In this document: one piece after another, positions 43,461 through 51,648 of the stretch
How the letters are laid out: each line of letters starts with the position of its first letter
How positions within the stretch are numbered: the stretch's first letter is position 1
NCBI GenBank assembly: GCA_945897075.1
Contig: CAMDEX010000001.1
Span: 22,406 to 86,405, forward strand
Source: Litorilinea aerophila
Lineage (GTDB): Bacteria > Chloroflexota > Anaerolineae > Caldilineales > Caldilineaceae
Length of the DNA: 64,000 nucleotides
Reading direction: 5' to 3'
Translations under genes and position numbers: made by a program
The notes under the pieces: generated by a model
Told to the model about the DNA's origin: nothing
Databases searched by the model: none
The model's input: the letters and a program-made list of their open reading frames with translations, nothing else

Positions 43461-45215
43461 ATGAAGAAAATTCTGTGGGCACTCTTTTACATCCTCATCG
43501 CCCTCGTCCTCGTCGGTGGGGGATTTGTGGCCGCGGTCGGCTCGCCCCAGGAGGCGTGGAGCCGTGCGCAGGCGTTGCTGCCCGCCAATAGGCAGACAAC
43601 GGCAACGCAGACCGGCACGACTACGCTTGCTCTCGATAGCCAGGCAGCTGGGACACAAGCAACCCAAACCGGCGCGGCGGACGATGCGGCCAGCTTTGCC
43701 GCTCTGACGCCAGCGGAGTTGGAAGCCATGACCACCCAAATTCGCACCGCGGCCGCTGTGACCGGGCAGGTGAGCGCGGCGGGCAACATCCGGCTTGCCA
43801 GCCAGCAGTTTGTGGTGCTGGAGACCGACGGCATTGTGCAGGAGCTGCCTGTGCGTGTGGGTGATGACGTGGCCGCGGGCGATCTGCTGGTGGCGCTGGA
43901 CCCCGCCGACGCCGAACAGACAGTGGAACGCTCTCTGCTCAGTCTGGCTTCGGCCCAGCTCAGCCTGGAAAAGCTCTACGACGAGACCGACCCCGCAGAC
44001 ATCGCCTCCGCCGCGGCCGATCTGGAATCGGCCCAGGAAAATCTGGCCGACCTCTTGCACGGCCCCAACGACCGGGAACTGGCCGCGACGCGGGCCAGCG
44101 CCAGCGCGGCCTGGGCCAAATACAACGACCTGTTGGCTGGGCCAAGCGAGGCCAAACTGACCCAGCTTTCTACAAATATGCGCAAGATGGAAGTGGCGCT
44201 GGCCGAGGCCCGTCGCGAATACGAGAAGGTCTCCTGGCGGCCTGATGTGGGACTGACCCCCCAATCCGCGGCTATGGAAAAGGCGACGATTGATTATGAA
44301 AATGCCAAAGCTGCCTACGACGAGTCCACCGCACCGGCTGCAACCGGCGATGTGCAGTCCGCAGTGAGCCAGGCCCAGAACGCCCAGAAGCAACTGGACG
44401 ATCTGTTGGAGGGCGCAACCGCGGCCGAGATCGCCGCGGCCGAGGCGCAGGTGGCTTCCAAAGAGGCAAATCTGGCCGATCTGCGCGCCGGCCCCGACGC
44501 CAACGCCCTGGCTGCGGCCCAAATTACCGTGGACAAAGCCTTTTTGGATCTGCAAGACGCCGCGGCGGCGCTGGCCGCCACCCGTCTGCTCGCGCCGGTG
44601 GATGGCACTGTGCTGGCTGTCAACCTGACCGTAGGCCAGCGTATCGGATCGGGCAGCAGCGCGGTGACGCTGGCCCGCCGCGACAATCTGGAATTGGAAG
44701 TCAATGTGGCCGAGGTGGATGTTAGCAAACTCAGCCTGGGCCAGCCCGCGCAGATTACGCTGGACGCGCTGCCCGGTGCAGAGTTTGCCGGGGAGGTCAT
44801 TTCCATTGCCCCCGCGGCCGACTCGCAGAGCGGTGTGGTCAACTATCCGGTCACCATCCGGCTGCTCAACCCGGACAGCCGGGTGCGGTCGGGGATGACA
44901 TCGGTGGCTCTGCTTGTCAACGAGGCCGCTGGCGCTGGCTGGCTGGTGCCGGCAACGGCTGTGCGCGAGGTGGTCGGCGGGGCGCAGGTGGTTGTCCTGC
45001 GTGACGGCGCACCCAGGCCGGTGGCGGTGACGGTGGGCGCGCGCCAGGGCGAGTGGGTGGTCGTTGATTCCCCCGAACTACAAGCCACTGACCGGGTGGT
45101 GGGCACAACCGCCACCTTCATCAACCAGGAAAACCAGGTGCGTTTTGGCCCGCCCGGCAGTGGACAGAACGACGGTGGGGGCGGCCCGTTCCGTCCCGGC
45201 GGCGGGCAACCGTAA
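43461..45215 (+). CDS. MacA/HlyD-type membrane-fusion adaptor with long coiled coil
   Basis: 584 residues: an N-terminal membrane helix (5-28), a first lipoyl half (GNIRLASQQFVVLETDGIVQELPVRVGDDVAAGDLLVALD), a long Ala/Glu-rich helical hairpin (about 155-375), the second lipoyl half (ATRLLAPVDGTVLAVNLTVGQRIGSG), a beta-barrel part (LEVNVAEVDVSKLSLGQPAQITLDALPG) and a membrane-proximal end. The helical part is longer than in usual MacA and the C-terminus is Gly/Pro-rich. In monoderm-like Chloroflexota no outer-membrane partner is needed. GGAG precedes the ATG. Confidence 0.88.
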   Translation: MKKILWALFYILIALVLVGGGFVAAVGSPQEAWSRAQALLPANRQTTATQTGTTTLALDSQAAGTQATQTGAADDAASFAALTPAELEAMTTQIRTAAAVTGQVSAAGNIRLASQQFVVLETDGIVQELPVRVGDDVAAGDLLVALDPADAEQTVERSLLSLASAQLSLEKLYDETDPADIASAAADLESAQENLADLLHGPNDRELAATRASASAAWAKYNDLLAGPSEAKLTQLSTNMRKMEVALAEARREYEKVSWRPDVGLTPQSAAMEKATIDYENAKAAYDESTAPAATGDVQSAVSQAQNAQKQLDDLLEGATAAEIAAAEAQVASKEANLADLRAGPDANALAAAQITVDKAFLDLQDAAAALAATRLLAPVDGTVLAVNLTVGQRIGSGSSAVTLARRDNLELEVNVAEVDVSKLSLGQPAQITLDALPGAEFAGEVISIAPAADSQSGVVNYPVTIRLLNPDSRVRSGMTSVALLVNEAAGAGWLVPATAVREVVGGAQVVVLRDGAPRPVAVTVGARQGEWVVVDSPELQATDRVVGTTATFINQENQVRFGPPGSGQNDGGGGPFRPGGGQP

Positions 45216-45302
45216 CGGAGGGTATTGGGTATTGGGTATTTTTCAAGGTAAGCAATACGTAATAATTTGCTCGATTATTTACTGGAAGAAAGTCGATCTC
45301 GT

Positions 45303-46457
45303 ATGGCCTGGCACAGAATTTTCGGTCTGATTGTGTTGGTTGCTCTGGTCGGTGTCGTGCTACGACCGGGGGCAACAAACGGTATTGTAGAGGCGAACGG
45401 TACGCAAGCGCCGCTTGCCGCCACGCCTGCCGCGGCGGGTGTGCCGGTGGTGGTGCGCAGCGGCGGCGCGTCTCTGCTCGACAACCCCGACGGCACGCTT
45501 GTGCGCCAGGTGGAGACGGGCGTGATTGTGCAGGCGCTCAGCCGCACGCCCAGCGCTGATTGGATTTTTGTCGAGGTAGAAGCGGGCGTGCGCGGCTGGC
45601 TGGCCAGCAGTGCGCTGGTCAGTGTGAACCCCGCGGCCCTGCCCGTCTATGGCCGACCCCAGGCGCAGCAGCCATCCCAACCGCTGGCTGGCAATCCCCC
45701 GCCGCCATCCGTCCTGCCCACTGCCACACCCGCGCAGCCGTCTTCGCCCACGCCCCAGCCAACCGCGACAGCGACGACAGCGCCCACAGCCACGCCAACG
45801 GCAGTTCCGCCCACAGCTACGCCGTTGCCCACCGCCACCGCGACGGCAAACCAGCCGTCCACCACCGGTCGGACTAACAGTCCAACCTACGCTGGCTATT
45901 TTCAGGTCAGCAGCCGCGATCCTTTCCTGCGCACAGTCGGTGTCGTCCGTTCCGGCGGGGCCTCCCTGACCGACGGGCCGTCCGCTGGGGTCAATGCACT
46001 ACTGCCCGCAGGTGAAATCGTCACCCTTCTACAGCGGAACGAGGACGACAGTTGGCTGGAGGTGGCGCGGGCCGACGGCAGCAGAGGTTGGGTAAAGCGG
46101 GCCGAACTCCTCACCGCAGGGATCAGCAAAGTACACCGCGTGGGTGACGTGACGGCTGTATCCGCTCCCGCAACTACTGCGCCTGTCAGCGAAACAGTCT
46201 CGACAGCGGCCGCGCCGGTTGCTGACAGCGCGCCCGAGCTGGCAACTGTGTACACAGACGGCAGCCGTCTGAACGTGCGCTCTGGGCCAGGCAGTGACTT
46301 CCCGGTGGTTGCCAAAGCGGAGAATGGCAGCCGCCATACTGCCATTGCCATCAGCGCGGGGGGCGAGTGGATTCAAATCGAAATAGCCGGTGCGCCCGAC
46401 GGGACGGGGTGGGTGTCGGCGCGCTTTGTGGTATTTGATGACGGGTTGGGGGAATAA
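45303..46457 (+). CDS. Exported protein with three SH3b domains and PT-rich linker
   Basis: About 384 residues from ATG 45303. An N-terminal signal helix (residues 6-24) is followed by SH3b-like domain one (about 38-98: VVVRSGGASLLDNPDGTLVRQVETG...GVRGWLASSALV), a Pro/Thr/Ala linker (about 120-185, PTATPTAVPPTATPLPTATAT), SH3b two (VVRSGGASLTDGPSAGVNALLPAGE...GSRGWVKRAELL) and SH3b three (DGSRLNVRSGPGSDFPVVAKAENG...GTGWVSARFV). SH3b domains usually bind cell-wall peptides. It lies 87 bases after the adaptor, in a possible operon with it. Part of its 3' end recurs at 47761-47800. Confidence 0.8.
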   Translation: MAWHRIFGLIVLVALVGVVLRPGATNGIVEANGTQAPLAATPAAAGVPVVVRSGGASLLDNPDGTLVRQVETGVIVQALSRTPSADWIFVEVEAGVRGWLASSALVSVNPAALPVYGRPQAQQPSQPLAGNPPPPSVLPTATPAQPSSPTPQPTATATTAPTATPTAVPPTATPLPTATATANQPSTTGRTNSPTYAGYFQVSSRDPFLRTVGVVRSGGASLTDGPSAGVNALLPAGEIVTLLQRNEDDSWLEVARADGSRGWVKRAELLTAGISKVHRVGDVTAVSAPATTAPVSETVSTAAAPVADSAPELATVYTDGSRLNVRSGPGSDFPVVAKAENGSRHTAIAISAGGEWIQIEIAGAPDGTGWVSARFVVFDDGLGE

Positions 46458-46489
46458 ACGGCGAGCAGTCGGTCACTCAATCACAAAAC

Positions 46490-46540
46490 ACCTTGAAAAT
46501 CCCGCTTGACATGCGGGATTTTCAAGGTATAATGGGTCTA
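46490..46540 (+). promoter_or_regulatory. Palindromic promoter: -35 box in the loop of a 16-bp inverted repeat
   Basis: ACCTTGAAAATCCCGC (46490-46505) and its exact complement (46513-46528) flank TTGACAT. TTGACA (46506-46511), 16 bases and TATAAT (46528-46533) form a consensus sigma70 promoter. The ATG at 46540 begins 6 bases after the -10 box, so transcripts would start at or next to the ATG (leaderless). The palindrome can act as an operator; the regulator is unknown. Confidence 0.75.
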
Positions 46541-47706
46541 TGAACCTCTTAGACCGTCCTTCTCTACAGCAAATCCTGGACCAGGCACTGACGCGCAGCC
46601 GCGTTGTTGTACTCATCGGCCCGCGCCAATGCGGCAAAACCACTCTCGCTCGTCAATGGGTTTCCGCCGATTCGATCAATTACTTCGATCTGGAGGACCC
46701 AATTAGCCTGGCGCGGTTAGAACAGCCAATGACGGCTTTGCAGAACTTGCAAGGGTTGGTCGTCATAGACGAAGTGCAACGACGGCCAGACCTTTTTCCT
46801 ATTCTGCGGGTTCTTAGCGATAGATCACCCCTGCCTGCCCGTTTTTTGATCCTGGGCAGCGCTTCGCCCGATCTATTGCGCCAGTCTTCCGAGTCCCTGG
46901 CTGGTCGTATCGAGATGATCCAAATGGCAGGTTTTCGTTTAATCGATGTCGGGGCGGAATCCCAAAGCACGCATTGGCTGCGCGGTGGTTTTCCACTTTC
47001 GTTTTTGGCTGCATCGGAAGATGAGAGTCTAGCCTGGCGTAGGAATTTTGTCCAAACTTTTCTGGAGAGAGACCTGCCTCAACTTGGCATTTCTATACCG
47101 GCCGCCAATCTATTTCGCTTTTGGAATGTCCTTACCCATTATCACGGCCAAGTCTGGAATGCAGCCGAAGCAGCGCGCGCGATGGACACAAATGAGTCAA
47201 CAGCGCGACGCTATATTGACCTATTGGAAGGGGTTTTTATGGTGCGCCAGCTCCCCCCCTGGTACGCCAATCTGGGGAAACGGCAGGTCAAGTCACCAAA
47301 AATATATTTTCGAGATACGGGTATTTTGCACCAGATGTTAGGCATACGCAGCCAACGCGATCTGCTGATTCATCCGAAAAGCGGCGCGTCTTGGGAAGGC
47401 TATGTAATTGAAGAGGTAATCAAAGCATTCGATCCGGATGAAAAATACTTTTGGGCCACACATAGTGGCGCAGAACTGGATTTATTGCTTTTGAAAGACG
47501 GACGGCGCATCGGGGTAGAGTGCAAACGGGTAGACGCGCCACGCTTCTCCCCGTCTATGCGCATCGCCCTGACTGACCTGGAACTTGACCACCTATTTGT
47601 GATCTACCCCGGCAGCCGCGCCTATCCGTTGGCCGACAATGTGACTGTCTTGCCTTTGACGCAGCTTGCGCAGGGCAAGGAGACTTTCCTTTCGCATCTC
47701 ATATAA
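46540..47706 (+). CDS. AAA_14/DUF4143-type ATPase
   Basis: 388 residues: Walker A GPRQCGKTT (27-35), Walker B LVVIDEVQRRPDLFPILRVLSD (Asp77, Glu78), sensor ILGSASPDLLRQSSESLAGR, then the DUF4143 part with WRRNFVQTFLERDLPQLGI, ESTARRYIDLLEGVFMVRQLPPWYANLGKRQVKSPKIYFRDTGILH, and GASWEGYVIEEVIKAF...SGAELDLLLLKDGRRIGVECK, which resembles a degraded PD-(D/E)xK nuclease core. Such proteins are common, often as mobile single genes, with no settled role. Its consensus promoter, absence of a leader and the partial duplicate of the SH3b gene on its far side suggest it arrived as a self-contained unit. Confidence 0.85.
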   Translation: MNLLDRPSLQQILDQALTRSRVVVLIGPRQCGKTTLARQWVSADSINYFDLEDPISLARLEQPMTALQNLQGLVVIDEVQRRPDLFPILRVLSDRSPLPARFLILGSASPDLLRQSSESLAGRIEMIQMAGFRLIDVGAESQSTHWLRGGFPLSFLAASEDESLAWRRNFVQTFLERDLPQLGISIPAANLFRFWNVLTHYHGQVWNAAEAARAMDTNESTARRYIDLLEGVFMVRQLPPWYANLGKRQVKSPKIYFRDTGILHQMLGIRSQRDLLIHPKSGASWEGYVIEEVIKAFDPDEKYFWATHSGAELDLLLLKDGRRIGVECKRVDAPRFSPSMRIALTDLELDHLFVIYPGSRAYPLADNVTVLPLTQLAQGKETFLSHLI

Positions 47707-47756
47707 TCGCGTAGCAGGGTGGAACGCGCTGCAAAATTACCCGACCCCAGCGGCTT

Positions 47757-47820
47757 TGCTTCGAGGACGGGGTGGGTGTCGGCCCGCTTTGTGAGGCTAA
47801 ACGGCGAGTTGGAGGAGAGT
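47757..47820 (+). pseudogene. Remnant of the 3' end of the SH3b gene
   Basis: GGACGGGGTGGGTGTCGGC, one changed base, then CGCTTTGTG repeats 46401-46430 of the SH3b gene, and TAAACGGCGAG downstream repeats 46454-46464 with a short deletion between. Thus both sides of the ATPase gene carry the same sequence. Confidence 0.6.
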
Positions 47821-47868
47821 AATCCGTAGACCTTTGGTGGAAAACCTGTGCCAATGCAGCCAGTTCGT

Positions 47869-47923
47869 AAGGGGCGCTGCTTGCTGCGTCCGATGACAGA
47901 TGGGCGCAGCAAGCAGCGCCCCT
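47869..47923. repeat. GGGGCGCTGCTTGCTGCG palindrome
   Basis: One hairpin with arms 47870-47891 and 47902-47923, one mismatch, loop 10 bases; same family as 19761-19866. It lies in the 396-base gap between the ATPase and response-regulator genes; the rest of the gap (47924-48102) holds an in-frame extension of the next gene but no clear signals. Confidence 0.8.
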
Positions 47924-48102
47924 GATCTCCAGAAAGCCTCCACATTTTCTGCGCAATTCTTTCAGACCAGACCCCTACGCTGTAGGAGTTGCACCCGCAA
48001 TGGGTATAGATGTGAAGGAAGCAGGGCAGGACAATGAGAATACAGCCAAACAACAGCGCCGGGTTTGTCGTTCCAGCGGAAGCCGACGATAATTTCTATC
48101 CT

Positions 48103-48801
48103 ATGAACGAACGCATTCTGGTGGTGGACGACGACAAAGAGATTGCCCGACTGCTGCGCGGTTATTTGGAGCAGGCGGGCTTTTCCGTGCTGGTGGCCCA
48201 CGACGGCGGCACGGCCCTCCACGCGCTGCGCCGGGAACGCCCTGATCTCCTTCTGCTCGATCTGATGCTCCCCGACAAGGACGGATGGACAGTCACCCGC
48301 ACCATCCGCTCTGACCAGCAGTTGGCCGAGACTCTGATTATTATGATCACCGCGCGCATCGAAGACACGGACAAAATCCTGGGGCTGGAGTTGGGCGCAG
48401 ATGACTACATCACCAAACCCTTCAACCCCAGAGAAGTAATTGCCCGGGTGCGCGCCCTGCTGCGCCGCACGCGCAAAAACGCAGCCCCCGCCCGCTCGCT
48501 CAGCGTCGGCGATCTGCGTCTGGACGCGGACCGTCGCCTGGTGACGATCCGGGACGTGCCGGTGGAGTTGACCCCCACCGAATTCAGCCTGCTGCAAACG
48601 CTGATGGACAGCCCCGGCTACGTCTTTACCCGGGGTGAGCTGATGGAGCGTGCCCTGGGCTACAGCTATGACGGTATGGACCGCACGCTGGACAGCCACG
48701 TCAAAAACCTGCGCCGCAAAATCGAGGACGATCCCCGCACCCCCCACTACATCCAGACTGTCTACGGTATCGGCTACCGGCTGTCCGAGGAAGAGCTATG
48801 A
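48103..48801 (+). CDS. OmpR/PhoB-type response regulator
   Basis: About 232 residues from ATG 48103. The receiver domain has Asp10/Asp11, phospho-acceptor Asp53 (LLLLDLMLPDKDG), Thr in IMITAR and Lys105 (ITKPF). The C-terminal winged helix (TPTEFSLLQTLMDSPGYVFTRGELMERALGYSYDGMDRTLDSHVKNLRRKIEDD) ends IQTVYGIGYRL. It is phosphorylated by the kinase encoded next (ATGA overlap) and controls unknown promoters. The upstream ATG at 48034 is open but unsupported. Confidence 0.93.
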   Translation: MNERILVVDDDKEIARLLRGYLEQAGFSVLVAHDGGTALHALRRERPDLLLLDLMLPDKDGWTVTRTIRSDQQLAETLIIMITARIEDTDKILGLELGADDYITKPFNPREVIARVRALLRRTRKNAAPARSLSVGDLRLDADRRLVTIRDVPVELTPTEFSLLQTLMDSPGYVFTRGELMERALGYSYDGMDRTLDSHVKNLRRKIEDDPRTPHYIQTVYGIGYRLSEEEL

Positions 48802-50192
48802 ACAAGCTCTGGGTGCGGTTGAGTCTGGCCTTTACCGCGGTGGTGCTGCTAGGTTTTGGCGCGGTCGTCTTTGGCACGTTTAGCCTGACCAGCGACCAGC
48901 GCATGCAATCCCTCCTGCTCAACCAGTTCGAGCGTCCGCACGGGTTGGTTGATGCTGCGGCGCAATACTACAAAAAGCAGGGCAGTTGGAACGGGGTGGA
49001 TACACTGATGGACGGCGCACGTTCCACTCTCTTTCCCGGCCCGGTCGGGCGCGGTATGCTGCTCCTATTGGATGCGGAGGGTGTCGTCGTCTACTCATCG
49101 CTCCCGCCCGAGAGGATGCCCCCGGTTCCCGCCCGGCTGGGGCGGCCGGTTCTGGTTGACGGCAAACTGGTCGGCTACATCAACTTTATCGCCTCCCCCG
49201 GCGACGAACGCACTTCGTTCTGGGCCTGGGGCCGCTCATCCCCTTCCGACTTTATCCAGGAAGTCTCCTTCTTCCTGCTCCAGATCGCGCTATCTGTCGG
49301 CGTGCTGGGACTGATTTTTGGTGTGCTTGCCAGCCGCACCTTGGCCGCACCCCTCAACCGGCTGGCTGTGGCGGCACGGGCCATCGGCGCACGCAATCTG
49401 GACTACCGGGTGCCTGTACAGGGCAGCGACGAAATACGTGAAGTGGCCGAGTCCTTCAACAAAATGGCCGCGGACTTGCAAAGTGCTGAGAGTCTGCGCC
49501 GCAACCTGTTGGCTGATGTGGCCCACGAACTACGCACGCCCTTGACAGTCCTGCAGGGCAATCTGCAGGCTATTCTGGACGATGTATACCCGCTGGACAA
49601 GAGCGAAGTGGTGCGGCTGCATGACCAGACCCGCCATCTGCACCGGCTGGTCAACGATCTGCACGAGCTGGCCCAGGCCGAAGCCCACCAGCTTCTTCTG
49701 CATAAACAGACAGTGGACCCGAACAGCCTAGCCCAGGCAGCGGTGGATTTCTTTGGTCCGGTGGCAGAGGAGAAAGGGGTGGCTCTGCGGCTGGAGATCA
49801 GCGGGGAGACACCCTCAATCCAGAGCGACCGGGCCAGACTGATGCAGGTGATGCAAAATCTGCTCAACAATGCGTTGCGCCATACCCAATCCGGTGGGGA
49901 AATTGTTGTGTCGGTGGCAATCCAGCCTGGTGGCGTGGAGATCGCAGTGCAGGACACGGGCGAGGGGATTCTTGCCGAAGATTTGCCCCACATCTTCGAA
50001 CGTTTCTATCGCTCCGGCAAAGCCCGCGACCGGGACAATGGCGGCACAGGGCTGGGGCTGGCGATTGTGCGCGCATTGGTGGAGGCCCACGACGGGCGGG
50101 TGACTGTGACGAGTGGTGGGCGCAGCGCAGGCAGCCGCTTTGTCCTCTATTTGCCGCACAACCAAGAGCACTCCCTTCTTTCAAATTTGTAA
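48798..50192 (+). CDS. Sensor histidine kinase with HAMP domain
   Basis: 464 residues: helix one (8-29), an outer sensor region (about 30-154), helix two (156-178), HAMP (180-232), HisKA with His243 (VAHELRTPLTVLQG), and HATPase_c with N-box QNLLNNALRHT, G1 VQDTGEGI, F-box HIFERFYR and G2 GGTGLGLAIVRALVEAHDG. The short outer domain (RGMLLLLDAEGVVVYSSLPPERMP) looks PAS/Cache-like. It should phosphorylate the response regulator encoded just before it. The signal is unknown. Confidence 0.93.
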   Translation: MNKLWVRLSLAFTAVVLLGFGAVVFGTFSLTSDQRMQSLLLNQFERPHGLVDAAAQYYKKQGSWNGVDTLMDGARSTLFPGPVGRGMLLLLDAEGVVVYSSLPPERMPPVPARLGRPVLVDGKLVGYINFIASPGDERTSFWAWGRSSPSDFIQEVSFFLLQIALSVGVLGLIFGVLASRTLAAPLNRLAVAARAIGARNLDYRVPVQGSDEIREVAESFNKMAADLQSAESLRRNLLADVAHELRTPLTVLQGNLQAILDDVYPLDKSEVVRLHDQTRHLHRLVNDLHELAQAEAHQLLLHKQTVDPNSLAQAAVDFFGPVAEEKGVALRLEISGETPSIQSDRARLMQVMQNLLNNALRHTQSGGEIVVSVAIQPGGVEIAVQDTGEGILAEDLPHIFERFYRSGKARDRDNGGTGLGLAIVRALVEAHDGRVTVTSGGRSAGSRFVLYLPHNQEHSLLSNL

Positions 50193-50350
50193 GAAAATAG
50201 TCCTCCCTCCAGGCAGCGGTCACAACCACTCCTCTATTCCTCTACCCCTTGCGTTTTGTGAGCGCTTGCCGGAAGGTTGTCGAGTGGCGACAACTAAGAG
50301 ATTGTCTGTCAAGTTGCAGACTGTCATCTTCAATACCCGCCAGCTTTGGC

Positions 50351-50965
50351 TTACTGCGGGATCGTCATGCGCTTTTCCGCCTCCACCGCCGCAATCCCCA
50401 GCAGATGTTCCGGCCCCGGCTGCACACCCTGCGCGCGCAAGCCGTGGAGATATTCCGGGTGCATGACAAAGCCGCCGTTCTGGACAATCTCCCGCCCCCA
50501 GGGCAAGCAGAGAAAGTCGTCACTGATCAGACCGATATACTCCGCCGCGTCCGTTCCCCAGGAATGGGCAAAGGCCAGGGCGACCTGCACCTGCGCTGCG
50601 CCCAGCCGTTGCGCCTCCGCCCGCACCAGCCCCACCGTCTTGCCGCTGCCCGCGATTTCGTCCACCACCAGCACCCGTTTGCCGTGGATCAACGCGGCAT
50701 CCGGGCGAATGCGCCAGAAGGGATCGTCCGCCACCACCCGGTCATCCACGCGGCGGGTGACAGCGACAGGCACGATGTCTACACGCAGAAAGTGGGCGAG
50801 TAGCGTGGCGGCATACAGTCCGCCTTTCGCCACACCCACAATCACATCTGGTTGGTAAGGCGCGACGGCCAGGGCCAGCCCTTTGCAGATGGCATAAAAT
50901 TCGTTCCAGTCAACGGTACGCACGCCTGTGCGCCGTTCATAACTGTAGAAGGTTTCAACGGTCAT
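50351..50965 (-). CDS. Type I phosphoribosyltransferase (xanthine/hypoxanthine-type)
   Basis: About 204 residues from ATG 50965. DVIVGVAKGGLYAATLLAHFLRVDIVPVAVTRR and the PRPP loop RVLVVDEIAGSGKTVGL (97-113, two acids then GSGKT) are those of purine phosphoribosyltransferases. It should join a purine base and PRPP in the cytoplasm for salvage. The PWGREIVQNGG tail is usual for the xanthine/guanine group. The start is set before METFYSYERR-like sequence (MTVETFYSYERR); the longer frame to 51028 runs into the neighbour's promoter. Confidence 0.82.
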   Translation of the reverse strand: MTVETFYSYERRTGVRTVDWNEFYAICKGLALAVAPYQPDVIVGVAKGGLYAATLLAHFLRVDIVPVAVTRRVDDRVVADDPFWRIRPDAALIHGKRVLVVDEIAGSGKTVGLVRAEAQRLGAAQVQVALAFAHSWGTDAAEYIGLISDDFLCLPWGREIVQNGGFVMHPEYLHGLRAQGVQPGPEHLLGIAAVEAEKRMTIPQ

Positions 50966-50999
50966 CGCCCACCCCTCATTTTTTATGCAGTAGCCAAAT

Positions 51000-51029
51000 T
51001 TGACCAAATTAAACGGACTCTGGTACACT
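51000..51029 (+). promoter_or_regulatory. Promoter TTGACC-18-TACACT
   Basis: TTGACC (51000-51005) and TACACT (51024-51029), spacer 18, lie 53 bases before the ATG of the four-helix membrane protein and diverge from the phosphoribosyltransferase gene. A CAGGAG site sits at 51070-51075. Confidence 0.55.
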
Positions 51030-51081
51030 TACGCTATGAATTTTGTAGTGTTGGTTCTCTCAAACCCTTCAGGAGCATTGT

Positions 51082-51498
51082 ATGGTAACAAAAGTCAAAG
51101 TACAAAAGCCCGCCATTCCTTCCATTGTCCGCCAGGGCGCAATCGCGGCCGGGATCGCGATTGTTGTCAACGCACTGCTCTATTTCATCGGTGCGGCATT
51201 GGGCGCTTTCCCAGCGGACGCCTTAACGCCGATGGGTGTGCCGGTGGATGTCACGGCCATTCTGGGCATTTCGGTTGTCGCTACAGTGGCGGCGATTATC
51301 GGTTATTTTGTCCTCACCCGCCTTCTTAGCGTTGCACGGGCGCAGCAGATCTTCACGATTGTGGCCGTGCTGGTGCTATTGGGGATGGCGACCACGCCTT
51401 TCGGCATCACCAATGCGCCGATGATGCAGATCGTCCTCTTGGAAGTGATGCACCTTGTCATGGGCGGCGCGCTGATCTACTTCCTCGTGAAGGCGTAG
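51082..51498 (+). CDS. DUF6069-like four-helix membrane protein
   Basis: 138 residues with four membrane helices (about 18-40, 57-78, 88-106, 114-135). GAIAAGIAIVVNALLYFIGAALGAFPADALTPMGVPVDVTAILGISVV matches the DUF6069 type, whose role is unknown. The gene is monocistronic: a promoter lies at 51000-51029 and a textbook terminator follows the stop. Confidence 0.75.
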   Translation: MVTKVKVQKPAIPSIVRQGAIAAGIAIVVNALLYFIGAALGAFPADALTPMGVPVDVTAILGISVVATVAAIIGYFVLTRLLSVARAQQIFTIVAVLVLLGMATTPFGITNAPMMQIVLLEVMHLVMGGALIYFLVKA

Positions 51499-51512
51499 GG
51501 ATACTCTTCACA

Positions 51513-51550
51513 AGCTGCCAGGTTTTCTGCAACCTGGCAGCTTTTTTTTT
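51513..51550 (+). terminator. Intrinsic terminator
   Basis: AGCTGCCAGGTT (51513-51524), a 6-base loop, and AACCTGGCAGCT (51531-51542) followed by a run of T: a perfect 12-bp stem and U-tract 15 bases after the stop. A related but broken hairpin (TTGCCAGGTTTTCCGAAACC) is at 63834-63859. Confidence 0.92.
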
Positions 51551-51648
51551 GCTGGTCTCCCGTTGTCTTTGCGCGCTCTCCCGTGTATAATTCCCCGCGG
51601 GTACTTTCCAACCAACCATTTTTCCAATGTGTAGAAAGTGAGCCTGCG

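Noticed and set aside
50249..50803. 184-codon plus-strand frame
   Set aside because: Antisense to the phosphoribosyltransferase with its clear PRPP loop.
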